The notes under the pieces: model-generated
Told to the model about the DNA's origin: nothing
Seen by the model: the letters and a program-made list of their open reading frames with translations, nothing else
Database searches by the model: none
Translations under genes and position numbers: made by a program
Shown here: positions 6,787 through 15,083 of the stretch, in pieces
Numbering within the stretch: the stretch's first letter is position 1
Layout of the letters: each line of letters begins with the position of its first letter
Source of the DNA: an uncultured Lachnospiraceae bacterium
GTDB lineage: Bacteria; Bacillota; Clostridia; Lachnospirales; Lachnospiraceae
Direction: 5' to 3'
Assembly: GCA_910577645.1 (NCBI GenBank)
Contig: CAJTOL010000034.1
Location: 1 to 33,151 of the forward strand
Length of the DNA stretch: 33,151 bases

Positions 6787-7980
6787 TTACTCAATGATAG
6801 AAACAACTCTACCGGAACCAACGGTTCTGCCACCCTCACGAATAGCGAAACGAAGACCCTGCTCCATAGCTACGGGATGGATCAGCTCTACGGTCATCTC
6901 TACGTTATCGCCAGGCATACACATCTCGGTGCCTTCGGGTAACTCGCAAACGCCGGTAACGTCAGTGGTTCTGAAGTAGAACTGGGGACGATAGTTGTTG
7001 AAGAAGGGAGTATGACGGCCACCCTCGTCCTTGGTCAGAACGTATACCTGAGCGGTAAACTTCTTGTGGCACTTTACAGAGCCGGGCTTAACCAGACACT
7101 GTCCACGCTCGATCTCGTTTCTCTGAACACCACGAAGCAGAGCGCCGATGTTATCGCCAGCCTGAGCCTCGTCTAACAGCTTACGGAACATCTCGATACC
7201 AGTAACAACAACCTTGCGGCTCTCCTCGCTGATACCAACGATCTCAACTTCGTCAGATACATGCAGAGTACCACGCTCTACTCTACCGGTAGCAACAGTA
7301 CCACGGCCAGTGATAGAGAATACGTCCTCAACAGGCATCAGGAAGGGCTTGTCATTCTCACGAACCGGATCCGGAACGTAGCTGTCAACAGCATCCATTA
7401 ACTCCAGAACCTTGTCGCCCCACTCAGAGCTGGGATCCTCAAGTGCCTTCAGAGCGGAACCCTGGATTACAGGAGTGTCATCGCCCGGGAACTCATACTC
7501 GTCTAACAGTTCACGAATCTCCATCTCTACTAACTCAAGCAGCTCGGGATCGTCAACCATATCACACTTGTTCATGAATACTACGATGTAGGGTACGCCT
7601 ACCTGACGGGAAAGCAGGATGTGCTCTCTGGTCTGAGCCATAACACCATCGGTAGCAGCAACAACCAGGATAGCGCCGTCCATCTGAGCAGCACCGGTGA
7701 TCATGTTCTTTACATAGTCAGCATGGCCTGGGCAGTCAACGTGTGCATAGTGTCTGTTGCTGGTCTCATACTCAACGTGTGCGGTAGAGATGGTGATTCC
7801 ACGCTCTCTCTCCTCGGGAGCCTTATCGATATTCTCGAATGCAACAGCCTCACCAGTACCTAATCTCTCGTGTAAGGTCTTAGTAATAGCAGCGGTTAAA
7901 GTAGTTTTACCATGGTCAACGTGGCCAATGGTACCAATGTTACAATGCGGTTTGCTTCTTTCAAACTTAGCTTTTGCCAT
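6787..7980 (-). CDS. tuf: Elongation factor Tu
   Basis: GTPase that delivers aminoacyl-tRNA to the ribosome. It is full length at 397 aa. The G1 loop GHVDHGKT (19-26), DCPGH G3 motif, NKCD G4 motif and GSALKAL G5 region are all present, followed by the two beta-barrel domains ending in GGRTVGSGRVVSIIE. GGAGG lies 10 bases before the ATG. It follows fusA but is separated from it by about 177 bases that contain hairpins and its own strong promoter, so it can be expressed apart from the str operon. Confidence 0.99.
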   Translation of the reverse strand: MAKAKFERSKPHCNIGTIGHVDHGKTTLTAAITKTLHERLGTGEAVAFENIDKAPEERERGITISTAHVEYETSNRHYAHVDCPGHADYVKNMITGAAQMDGAILVVAATDGVMAQTREHILLSRQVGVPYIVVFMNKCDMVDDPELLELVEMEIRELLDEYEFPGDDTPVIQGSALKALEDPSSEWGDKVLELMDAVDSYVPDPVRENDKPFLMPVEDVFSITGRGTVATGRVERGTLHVSDEVEIVGISEESRKVVVTGIEMFRKLLDEAQAGDNIGALLRGVQRNEIERGQCLVKPGSVKCHKKFTAQVYVLTKDEGGRHTPFFNNYRPQFYFRTTDVTGVCELPEGTEMCMPGDNVEMTVELIHPVAMEQGLRFAIREGGRTVGSGRVVSIIE

Positions 7981-8004
7981 TTTATAACGTCCTCCTTAAT
8001 TTGC

Positions 8005-8016
8005 GCCCTTTAGGGC
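8005..8016 (-). promoter_or_regulatory. Leader hairpin next to the tuf ribosome-binding site
   Basis: GCCCT and AGGGC flank two bases in the tuf 5' leader, a few bases upstream of the GGAGG. A short stem here could stabilise the mRNA or tune initiation; no known riboswitch or protein site is recognised. Confidence 0.35.
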
Positions 8017-8049
8017 TATCTTAGTTTTTTACAAGCATAGGCTGAAACC

Positions 8050-8078
8050 ATTATATTCTATTTTTAACAAATTTTCAA
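8050..8078 (-). promoter_or_regulatory. Sigma-A promoter of tuf
   Basis: On the minus strand: TTGAAA (8078-8073), a 17-bp spacer and a consensus TATAAT (8055-8050). The start site would lie near 8043, giving a leader of about 60 bases. This allows tuf to be made in excess of the upstream str genes. Confidence 0.85.
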
Positions 8079-8085
8079 GCCTATT

Positions 8086-8139
8086 GTGCCACTCAGGGGC
8101 ACTTGTTTTCAATCAGCCGCAGAGATTACCCCGCGGCTG
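8086..8139 (-). terminator. Two hairpins after fusA (possible partial terminator)
   Basis: CAGCCGC/GCGGCTG (8114-8139) is followed by GTGCC/GGCAC (8086-8102). Neither has a full U-tract on the minus strand. They lie between the fusA stop and the tuf promoter and may cause partial termination or protect the fusA 3' end. Confidence 0.45.
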
Positions 8140-8157
8140 GGATAAACAGATAAATTA

Positions 8158-10278
8158 TTATTTGCCGTTCTTTTCGGCCAGCACTTTCTCCTGAACGCTC
8201 TTGGGCACCTGCTCGTACTTATCAAAGAACATAGAATAGTTGCCGCGTCCCTGTGTTCTGGAACGTAAGTCAGTGGAGTAGCCAAACATCTCGGACAACG
8301 GAACAAATGCTCTGATGATCTTTCCGCCGCCAACGTCGTCCATGCCCTCGATACGGCCGCGCCGGGAGTTGATATCGCCGATAACGTCGCCCATATACTC
8401 TTCCGGCATAGTTACTTCCACCTTCATAATCGGCTCTAACAGAACCGGGTTGGCTTTCTTCATAGCTTCCTTAAATGCCATAGAACCGGCAATGTGGAAT
8501 GCCATCTCAGAAGAGTCAACTTCATGATAGGAACCATCGTATACATTAGCGTGTACACCCAGTACCGGGAAGCCGCCTAAGATACCGCTCTTAGCTGCCT
8601 CTTCAATACCCTCGCCGATTGCCGGGATATATTCCTTGGGAATAGAACCGCCTACAACGCTGGATTCAAACTTAAATAATTCCTCTGCGTTTGCATCCAT
8701 AGGCGCGAACTTAACCTTACAATGTCCGTACTGACCGCGTCCGCCGGACTGCTTGGCATATTTGTATTCCTGATCAACAGCCTTGGTAAAGGTCTCTTTG
8801 TATGCTACCTGAGGAGCGCCTACATTTGCTTCCACATTAAACTCGCGGAGCAGACGGTCTACAATAATCTCCAGATGAAGCTCGCCCATACCGGAAATAA
8901 TAGTTTGTCCAGTCTCCGGATCCGTCTTTGCACGGAATGTGGGATCCTCTTCAGCAAGCTTTGCTAAAGCCTCGCCCATCTTCTGCTGTCCGGCTTTGGT
9001 CTTGGGTTCGATAGCAATATCGATAACCGGCTCCGGGAACTCCATGGACTCCAGGATTACCGGATGCTGATCATCACAGATGGTATCGCCGGTACCGCTG
9101 AACTTAAAGCCGATAGCAGCAGCGATATCACCGGAGTAAACCTTATCCAGTTCCTGTCTCTTGTTCGCATGCATCTGAAGAATACGTCCAACGCGCTCCT
9201 TCTTGCCCTTGGTTGCGTTCAGTACGTAAGAACCGGAGTTCATGGTACCGGAATAAACGCGGAAGTAAGCCAGCTTACCAACAAAGGGGTCAGTCATAAT
9301 CTTAAATACCAGAGCAGAGAAAGGTTCCTCATCAGAAGAATGTCTTTCAATCTCATTGCCATCCAGGTCTGTCCCCTTAATAGCTGCAATATCAGTAGGA
9401 GCAGGCATAAATTCCAGAACGGCATCCAAGAGCTTCTGTACGCCACGGTTTCTGTAAGCAGAACCACAGCAAACCGGAATAGCAGTACATTCGCAGGTAG
9501 CTTTTCTTAATGCCTTTTTTAACTCCTCAACAGAAGGCTCTTCGCCCTCCAGATACATCATGGTCAAATCGTCATCCAGCTCGCAGATTTTCTCAACCAG
9601 CTCGCCGCGATACAGCTCCGCATCATCCTGCATATCCTCAGGGATATCGGTAATGCTGATGTCGTCGCCCTTATCGTCGTTGTAAATATACGCCTTCATC
9701 TCAAACAGGTCAATGATTCCCTTAAATTCATCTTCCTTGCCGATGGGAAGCTGCAGGCAAATTGCATTCTTACCTAATCTTGTACGAATCTGCTCTACTG
9801 CTCCGTAGAAATCTGCACCCAGGATATCCATCTTATTGATGAATGCCATTCTGGGTACGTTGTAGGTGTCAGCCTGACGCCATACGTTTTCAGACTGGGG
9901 CTCTACACCGCCCTTTGCACAGAAGACGCCTACAGCGCCGTCCAGTACACGTAAGGAACGCTCTACCTCTACCGTAAAGTCAACGTGGCCTGGAGTATCA
10001 ATAATGTTGATACGGTGCTCCAGAGCGCCGGGCTTCGGTTTGCAGTTCTCTTCCAGAGTCCAGTGACAGGTGGTCGCAGCGGAAGTAATGGTAATACCTC
10101 TTTCCTGCTCCTGCTCCATCCAGTCCATGGTGGCGTTGCCTTCGTGAGTGTTACCAATCTTATAGTTTACACCAGTGTAATACAGGATACGCTCGGTCAA
10201 TGTAGTTTTACCTGCATCAATATGAGCCATGATCCCGATATTCCTGGTTCTGTCCAATGGATATTCTCTTCCAGCCAA
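8158..10278 (-). CDS. fusA: Elongation factor G (TTG start)
   Basis: GTPase that drives ribosomal translocation. It is 706 aa, the usual length. The G1 loop AHIDAGKTT follows RTRNIGIM; IDTPGHVDF is G3 and NKMD is G4. Domains II to V follow, including GMGELHLEI and the domain IV SGGRGQYGH stretch; the end is VPKSVQEKVLAEKNGK. The start codon is TTG at 10278, chosen because GGAGG lies 8 bases upstream and the protein begins with the expected AGREYPL. It lies 21 bases after rpsG, in the same operon. Confidence 0.98.
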   Translation of the reverse strand: MAGREYPLDRTRNIGIMAHIDAGKTTLTERILYYTGVNYKIGNTHEGNATMDWMEQEQERGITITSAATTCHWTLEENCKPKPGALEHRINIIDTPGHVDFTVEVERSLRVLDGAVGVFCAKGGVEPQSENVWRQADTYNVPRMAFINKMDILGADFYGAVEQIRTRLGKNAICLQLPIGKEDEFKGIIDLFEMKAYIYNDDKGDDISITDIPEDMQDDAELYRGELVEKICELDDDLTMMYLEGEEPSVEELKKALRKATCECTAIPVCCGSAYRNRGVQKLLDAVLEFMPAPTDIAAIKGTDLDGNEIERHSSDEEPFSALVFKIMTDPFVGKLAYFRVYSGTMNSGSYVLNATKGKKERVGRILQMHANKRQELDKVYSGDIAAAIGFKFSGTGDTICDDQHPVILESMEFPEPVIDIAIEPKTKAGQQKMGEALAKLAEEDPTFRAKTDPETGQTIISGMGELHLEIIVDRLLREFNVEANVGAPQVAYKETFTKAVDQEYKYAKQSGGRGQYGHCKVKFAPMDANAEELFKFESSVVGGSIPKEYIPAIGEGIEEAAKSGILGGFPVLGVHANVYDGSYHEVDSSEMAFHIAGSMAFKEAMKKANPVLLEPIMKVEVTMPEEYMGDVIGDINSRRGRIEGMDDVGGGKIIRAFVPLSEMFGYSTDLRSRTQGRGNYSMFFDKYEQVPKSVQEKVLAEKNGK

Positions 10279-10299
10279 GGTCTTTTCCTCCTGTGATGA

Positions 10300-10770
10300 T
10301 TAGAAACGATAGTGAGCAAATGCCTTGTTTGCCTCTGCCATCTTGTGCATGTCTTCTTTTCTCTTTACAGATGCGCCGGTATTGTTAGCAGCATCCATAA
10401 TCTCGTTTGCCAGTCTCTCTTCCTGGGTCTTCTCGCCTCTCTTGCGGGAGAACATGGTGAGCCAGCGAAGTGCCAGCGCCTGTCTTCTCTCAGGCTTAAC
10501 CTCGATGGGCACCTGATAGGTAGCGCCGCCGATACGTTTTGCCTTAACTTCCAGTACAGGCATAATGTTGTTCATTGCTTCTTCAAATACTTCTACAGCG
10601 TCTTTGCCAGTCTTTTCTGCAACACGTTCAAATGCGCCGTATACGATCTTCTGGGCAACACCCTTCTTGCCGTCTAACATAATATTGTTGATCAGCTTTG
10701 TCACAACCTTATTGTTGTAAATCGGGTCTGCCAGTACGTCTCTTTTCTGAGTATGTCCTTTACGTGGCAC
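10300..10770 (-). CDS. rpsG: 30S ribosomal protein S7 (GTG start)
   Basis: Primary 16S rRNA-binding protein of the small-subunit head, 156 aa, the standard length. The GTG at 10770 gives the expected start PRKGHTQKRDVL and has AAGGAGGG about 6 bases upstream. The open frame extends 29 codons further to 10857, but that extension has no family match and contains the ribosome-binding site. The core includes the conserved GGATYQVPIEV and the RRQALALRW helix. It follows rpsL after a 225-base structured gap. Confidence 0.98.
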   Translation of the reverse strand: MPRKGHTQKRDVLADPIYNNKVVTKLINNIMLDGKKGVAQKIVYGAFERVAEKTGKDAVEVFEEAMNNIMPVLEVKAKRIGGATYQVPIEVKPERRQALALRWLTMFSRKRGEKTQEERLANEIMDAANNTGASVKRKEDMHKMAEANKAFAHYRF

Positions 10771-10995
10771 GTTACTTCCCTCCTTAATACTGCTGCCATA
10801 TATCCGGCAGCCTTTCATTAGATCTTCGGTACTCGTACGCTTCGTGCAGCTCCTCAAAGAGCCGCTACAGTGGGCACGTTCATGCGCGGGTCTGCTGTGA
10901 ACCCTTCACAGCAGGTAATATCTATCTCCTGCAACCTACAGGTTCAATATCATCAATCCGGCATTATCCTACAAATCAAATACTGCGGCAACTAA
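10771..10995 (-). promoter_or_regulatory. Structured rpsL-rpsG intercistronic region
   Basis: This 225-base gap contains no convincing gene. On the transcript it carries a perfect hairpin CTGCTGTGAA-ccc-TTCACAGCAG as given on the plus strand (10892-10914) and a second stem GCTGCC/GGCAGC (10792-10811) just before the rpsG ribosome-binding site. In E. coli, S7 represses by binding the S12-S7 gap; a similar autogenous site here is plausible by position, but sequence alone does not show S7 binding. Confidence 0.5.
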
Positions 10996-11415
10996 TTACT
11001 TTTTGTCTTTCGGTCTCTTTGCACCATACTTGGAACGAGCCTGTTTTCTGTTGGCTACGCCTGCGGTATCCAGGGTACCTCTGATAATGTGATATCTGGT
11101 ACCGGGAAGATCTTTAACACGGCCGCCACGGATCAGAACAACGCTATGCTCCTGTAAGTTATGGCCTTCGCCAGGAATGTAGCTTGTTACCTCGATGCCG
11201 TTGGAAAGACGTACTCTGGCGATCTTTCTTAATGCAGAGTTGGGCTTCTTAGGGGTTGCAGTCTTAACAGCAGTACACACGCCTCTCTTCTGCGGAGCAG
11301 AAACGTTGGTAGCTCTCTTCTGTAAGGAATTGTATCCTTTCTGAAGAGCCGGAGCGGTGGACTTCTTTACGCTGGTCTGTCTTCCCTTTCTTACTAACTG
11401 GTTAAATGTGGGCAT
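10996..11415 (-). CDS. rpsL: 30S ribosomal protein S12
   Basis: Decoding-centre protein, 139 aa. The start is MPTFNQLVRKG at 11415, with the GGAGGTG about 6 bases upstream; a GTG three codons earlier lies inside that sequence and was rejected. The streptomycin loops TPKKPNSALRK and GGRVKDLPGTRYH are wild type in appearance. It is the first gene of the operon and has its own consensus promoter; no rpoB or rpoC precedes it. Confidence 0.98.
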   Translation of the reverse strand: MPTFNQLVRKGRQTSVKKSTAPALQKGYNSLQKRATNVSAPQKRGVCTAVKTATPKKPNSALRKIARVRLSNGIEVTSYIPGEGHNLQEHSVVLIRGGRVKDLPGTRYHIIRGTLDTAGVANRKQARSKYGAKRPKDKK

Positions 11416-11460
11416 TCTCTTCACCTCCTATGATATTGACTGCGGTTGCTGTATGTCAGC

Positions 11461-11478
11461 TTTTTGGCACACCAAAAA
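11461..11478 (-). promoter_or_regulatory. Hairpin in the rpsL leader
   Basis: TTTTTGG and CCAAAAA flank a 4-base loop within the ~80-base 5' leader of rpsL. It lies between the start site and the ribosome-binding site. No known regulator is recognised. Confidence 0.35.
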
Positions 11479-11503
11479 TTCACGTTCTGATGCACGCCTC
11501 ACT

Positions 11504-11532
11504 ATTATATCTATCCAAACTTTTTCTGTCAA
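11504..11532 (-). promoter_or_regulatory. Consensus sigma-A promoter of the str operon
   Basis: Perfect -35 TTGACA (11532-11527), 17-bp spacer and perfect -10 TATAAT (11509-11504) on the minus strand. The start site would fall near 11497. It is the best promoter in the window and fits strong constitutive expression of ribosomal genes. Confidence 0.92.
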
Positions 11533-11618
11533 GGGAAAAATCTATTTACTTTCCATCTTTTTTCGTGTTTTTTTCGCTATTTATGAATACCAGGGTCAAA
11601 ATCGTCTTTAGCCCGGCA

Positions 11619-12605
11619 TCATTCTGATCCTGATTCTTCCTCCGCCTCCTCCCTCTTTTTCTTGTAGATAAACGCAATAATTCCAATGCTGGATCCTGCT
11701 GCCAGGGCAACCAGGCCTATTACCGTCATTATCACAGCCGGAGTGCTGGCCCGGGGCCTGGTTGTTCCTTCCTTCCCCACATGTTTTTCCCCCAGCGCAT
11801 CGTCCATGGTTTCCGGTAAATTCTGAGGAATCTCTGCCGGAGCCACCTGTTCCTGGGGAGAAGGAGCCCGCACTGGCAGATCCACCGCCGACGGCCGGGT
11901 GATGCAGACCCAAACATCCCGGATCCCATAATGATAATTCACATACCCCCATTGTTCTCCATCCTCATCGGTATAAATCTCAGCAATAGCAGGTTTGTCT
12001 CCGTCAGGCGCATTTCCGATAATGTTTCCGGAGCCGGGATAACTCCAATACTGCAGTTCTTCCCCAGGTTCCAGCTGAATCTCAACCGTGCCGTCGTTGT
12101 TTTTGATCTCCCCCTGATGGTCCTTTTTAAATTCCTCACTGTCATAAATTAAGGACAGCTCTTCCATACGGATCCAGCCGGTTTTTACACTGTCATCCTC
12201 TCCATACCGGTAACTGGGGGAAATCTGTCCGTCTTCGCCCCGTTCATACTGGATCACTCCCCACTCCTCCCCCTCGCCGTTTACATAGGTGAAGGACACA
12301 AAAACCCGGACGCCATTTTCCAGAGCATCAGCAATGGTCTCTTTCTCCGGGTCATCCGTAACATAAAGATAACCCAATTTCCCGTTGGTAAAATAATTCC
12401 TCTCGTTCAGGACAAATTCGTTTCTGCCGGCCTCTCCCATACATTTTTCAGTGTAAAATGGGTCATCAGGCTCCCAAATCACATCAGCCCGGGCCGTCCC
12501 TGGGACGGATGCCAGAGCAGCGGCAAAAGCCAAACATACGGCCGCCTTTTTTCCGCGCCTCCATAAGCCGGGCAGCAGACGTGCTGTCAAAGATACTTTT
12601 TTCAT
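11619..12605 (-). CDS. Secreted, C-terminally membrane-anchored protein with SH3-like segments
   Basis: About 328 aa. It starts with MKK and a long basic signal peptide ending near TARA. Two similar segments follow: residues around GVRVFVSFTYVNGEGEEWGVIQY and AIAEIYTDEDGEQWGYVNYHYG, each reading like a bacterial SH3/GW-type fold with an E-W-G core. Next come a Pro/Ala-rich linker and one membrane helix (about 288-310), ending in a charged KKKREE tail. It is probably displayed outside the cell and held by the C-terminal helix. The ATG at 12605 was chosen because GAGGAG lies just upstream; the longer frame starting at 12620 overlaps that site. It lies directly after the 134-aa membrane protein, likely in one operon. 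Function unknown. Confidence 0.72.
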   Translation of the reverse strand: MKKVSLTARLLPGLWRRGKKAAVCLAFAAALASVPGTARADVIWEPDDPFYTEKCMGEAGRNEFVLNERNYFTNGKLGYLYVTDDPEKETIADALENGVRVFVSFTYVNGEGEEWGVIQYERGEDGQISPSYRYGEDDSVKTGWIRMEELSLIYDSEEFKKDHQGEIKNNDGTVEIQLEPGEELQYWSYPGSGNIIGNAPDGDKPAIAEIYTDEDGEQWGYVNYHYGIRDVWVCITRPSAVDLPVRAPSPQEQVAPAEIPQNLPETMDDALGEKHVGKEGTTRPRASTPAVIMTVIGLVALAAGSSIGIIAFIYKKKREEAEEESGSE

Positions 12606-12616
12606 AACTCTCCTCC

Positions 12617-13021
12617 TCATCTATTTTTAGCAATCAGGTTTCCTGTGAAATAAGAAAGGCTGTTGGCCAGCAAGGAAAACAACCAGGGATTTTGGATATC
12701 CCGGCTGGCCATGCGGTAACAGAATGCCTCCGTACCTATGGCGGCAGCTTCCAACAGAAGCTTCACTCCCTTTAATATCCAGGCCCTTTCCATCCCCGGC
12801 GCCCCCGGAAAATCTTTCAAAACCAGCCAGCGGGCCAGATAGTATCCGGCCACCACAATCGGATTGGTAAGCAGATTTACCGCCCCAACTAACAAAAGCT
12901 CTCTGGGACTCTGAAGCCGCCAGAAAAGGGCAAAAACTATCTCAATGATCAGGGTAAGTCCCAGTGACACCGCCATTACCGGAAATATCCTCATTCCTAT
13001 CCATGTGCTTTCGGGCACCAT
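12617..13021 (-). CDS. Small integral membrane protein, function unknown
   Basis: 134 aa with three or four hydrophobic helices: about 15-35, 42-65, 85-105 and 113-130. No recognised domain. The start at 13021 has GGAGGG four bases upstream and overlaps the end of the transporter gene by 80 bases in another frame. An internal ATG at 12994 would shorten the overlap. The stop is a few bases before the next gene's ribosome-binding site, so the three genes 14072-11619 are probably co-transcribed and may work together at the membrane. Confidence 0.62.
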   Translation of the reverse strand: MVPESTWIGMRIFPVMAVSLGLTLIIEIVFALFWRLQSPRELLLVGAVNLLTNPIVVAGYYLARWLVLKDFPGAPGMERAWILKGVKLLLEAAAIGTEAFCYRMASRDIQNPWLFSLLANSLSYFTGNLIAKNR

Positions 13022-14072
13022 ACATCCCTCCCTGTAACAGTATCAAGGCCCCCACGCAGAGAATCCCCATCCCCAGCTCCTGACTCTGAAACAGGCTGGT
13101 AATGGCCCGAATATTCAGGTAAGATGGGCAAAAGCCTAAAAACAAGGCAAATGTCAGAAAGCCGAAAGAAAATCCCCTGGCTCCGGAAAGCACTCCGGCC
13201 ATCGCCCATAAAGTCAGGGGCATGGTCATATTCCAGAAAAATACTGCCAGAATCCCGGCAATGGGGCAGCCGGAAAGCATATACAGAACTCCCGCGGCAA
13301 AAACCGACCAAAAAGCCGTCCTCTTTATTCCCGCCATATCCCCAAGAAATCCTCCTGCCACCTTTCCCATGGCAGTAGCGCTTACCAAAATCATCCCTGC
13401 TCCCAGATTATCTTTCCAGGAAAAGTCCTGAATCATTCCTAAATAAGATCGAAGGACCACCACCAAAAACAGGCAGACCACTGCTGTCCCTGCTCCCTTT
13501 TGCCTTATGCTGTGATAGGAAACAGGCCCATTGCCGGAATGATGCCAGATGTCCTTTTTCTTAGCTCTCTTTACAATACAAAAAGCCGCCAGTAAGAGAA
13601 AAAAAGGCGGCCACAGACCAGGCAGCCCGGCGCTCTTTCCCGCAGAGGTTCCAAAGAATATCCCCAGCGCCCCCGGCGCTACGAATATTCCCAGAAGACC
13701 GGAAAACTTTTCGCTTTTATTTAAAGTATCCAGGCCCCCGCCTACATGAAACAGGCCATTTCCAAGTCCTGCCATTACCGCTGCCGCCAGGGCAATTCCC
13801 TGTCCGGCCAAAGCTTCCTGCCATCCGAAATGTATCAGGGCGATTCCCGGCACATAGGCCGCCGCCGTCAGAATACACCCGCACACTGCCAAAAAGCCGT
13901 TGCGATCTTTCCAGTCTGCAAAAGCTCCCATGGGCATCTGCATGGCAAAGGCGCAGAAGTTATATAAAAGCAGGCAGAAATACCAGTTCTCCGCCCTGTG
14001 AATCCCTGAAAACATCAGATAAGCGCAGGCGAAGTCCACCAAAAAGTGGGCTGCCCCGTAAATTGCTGTCAT
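12942..14072 (-). CDS. Major-facilitator-type membrane transporter
   Basis: 376 aa, about 11 or 12 hydrophobic helices. The first half has the loop PMGAFADWKDRNG, a loop 2-3 signature of MFS proteins, and GNGLFHVGGG, which resembles the FHP-type motif of drug-efflux MFS such as the fosmidomycin-resistance family. The central cytoplasmic loop is basic (KRAKKKD). The second half has KVAGGFLGDMAG, another MFS signature. The substrate cannot be told. GAGGAAA precedes the ATG, and an extended -10 promoter lies 75-80 bases upstream. The 3' end overlaps the next gene. Confidence 0.75.
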   Translation of the reverse strand: MTAIYGAAHFLVDFACAYLMFSGIHRAENWYFCLLLYNFCAFAMQMPMGAFADWKDRNGFLAVCGCILTAAAYVPGIALIHFGWQEALAGQGIALAAAVMAGLGNGLFHVGGGLDTLNKSEKFSGLLGIFVAPGALGIFFGTSAGKSAGLPGLWPPFFLLLAAFCIVKRAKKKDIWHHSGNGPVSYHSIRQKGAGTAVVCLFLVVVLRSYLGMIQDFSWKDNLGAGMILVSATAMGKVAGGFLGDMAGIKRTAFWSVFAAGVLYMLSGCPIAGILAVFFWNMTMPLTLWAMAGVLSGARGFSFGFLTFALFLGFCPSYLNIRAITSLFQSQELGMGILCVGALILLQGGMYGARKHMDRNEDISGNGGVTGTYPDH

Positions 14073-14146
14073 ATTTTCCTCTTTTCTGACACATTTACTG
14101 CGTCATCCAGGTAGGTTTGGAGCCAAACTTCCAAAAACTTACATTC

Positions 14147-14155
14147 AGTATAACA
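14147..14155 (-). promoter_or_regulatory. Extended -10 promoter for the transporter operon
   Basis: TGT-TATACT on the minus strand, about 75 bases before the transporter ATG. No good -35 is seen (GTAACA is the nearest), which is typical of extended -10 promoters. The gap also contains no ORF of interest. Confidence 0.45.
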
Positions 14156-14274
14156 TCCTTTTCTTTCGATATTGTTACTTTTTCCCTAAAGAATCCTTAC
14201 CGGAAACTTAATACTTTTTCTCTGTCAGTCCGAAACATTGCAAACAGGAGGCGTTTCTCATCCCCTGCCCTTTC

Positions 14275-14322
14275 CTGGCAAAATAAAGACCGCTGCCGGA
14301 AAATCCCTCTGTGCAGCGGTCC
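14275..14322 (-). terminator. Terminator of the quaternary-amine ABC operon
   Basis: GGACCGCTGC pairs with GCAGCGGTC(T) around a 16-base loop, then TTTATTTTGCC follows on the minus strand. It lies 15 bases past the ATPase stop codon. Confidence 0.85.
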
Positions 14323-14336
14323 AAAATTCTCTGTTT

Positions 14337-15083
14337 TTAATTTTCATCTAATAACCTGGCTACAAATTCACTGCCCGGATCTGCTTTTACCGCCTCCGGA
14401 CTATCCAAACGGAGGATTTTTCCGGCCTCCATAATCAGGATACGGTCGCCCAGCGCCATGGCTTCCCGGATGTCGTGGGTGACAAACAGAATTGTAAGGC
14501 CCAGTTCTTTATGAAGGCGCTTCAGCTCCTTTTGGAGCCCTTTTCGGGTAATGCTGTCCACAGCGCCGAAAGGCTCGTCCATCAGCATCAGGGATGGTTT
14601 TGCAGCTAAGGCTCTGGCAATTCCTACCCGCTGTTTCTGGCCGCCGGAAAGCTCAGAAGGATAACGGTCTGCCATTGCCTCCTCCAATCCTACGGTTTTT
14701 AAAAGCTCTGCCACCTGGCGGCGCTCTGTCTCTTTATCCCATTGTTTTGACAGAGAAGGTACATAGGCAATATTCTGCCTTACCGTCATGTGAGGAAACA
14801 GTCCCACGTTCTGGATGGCATAGCCAATGCCCCGGCGAAGTCTGGTAAGATCTGTCTGGCTGATGTCCTGTCCATCCACCAGAATCCGCCCGGTATCCGG
14901 CGTCAAAAGGCCGTTTATCATTTTCAGCATGGTAGTCTTGCCGCAGCCAGAGCTTCCGATAATCGTCAGGCACTGGCCACGGGGTACTTCCAGGGAGAAA
15001 TCCTTTAAGACCTGATTCTCCCCATAAGACAGGGATACCCTTTCAAACCGGACAATGGCATCCGGAGTTTGTTCCTTATTCAT
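14337..15083 (-). CDS. ABC transporter ATPase, glycine betaine/choline (OpuC/OsmV) type
   Basis: Energises import of quaternary amines or related osmolytes. It is 248 aa with Walker A GSSGCGKT, the Q-loop in AIQNVGLFPHMTV, signature LSGGQKQR, Walker B LMLMDEP and H-loop FVTHD. The tandem CBS domains found in osmosensing OpuA/OpuC ATPases are absent, so ionic-strength gating by that route is not expected. The ATG overlaps the stop of the binding-protein gene by 8 bases, giving tight coupling. It is the last gene of a three-gene operon. Confidence 0.88.
   Translation of the reverse strand: MNKEQTPDAIVRFERVSLSYGENQVLKDFSLEVPRGQCLTIIGSSGCGKTTMLKMINGLLTPDTGRILVDGQDISQTDLTRLRRGIGYAIQNVGLFPHMTVRQNIAYVPSLSKQWDKETERRQVAELLKTVGLEEAMADRYPSELSGGQKQRVGIARALAAKPSLMLMDEPFGAVDSITRKGLQKELKRLHKELGLTILFVTHDIREAMALGDRILIMEAGKILRLDSPEAVKADPGSEFVARLLDEN

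Noticed and set aside
9064..9510. 148-aa plus-strand open frame
   Set aside because: It lies wholly antisense within fusA and has no recognisable domain; typical shadow.
10771..10857. N-terminal extension of ribosomal protein S7
   Set aside because: The Shine-Dalgarno AAGGAGGG lies inside it and the GTG after that gives the standard 156-aa S7.
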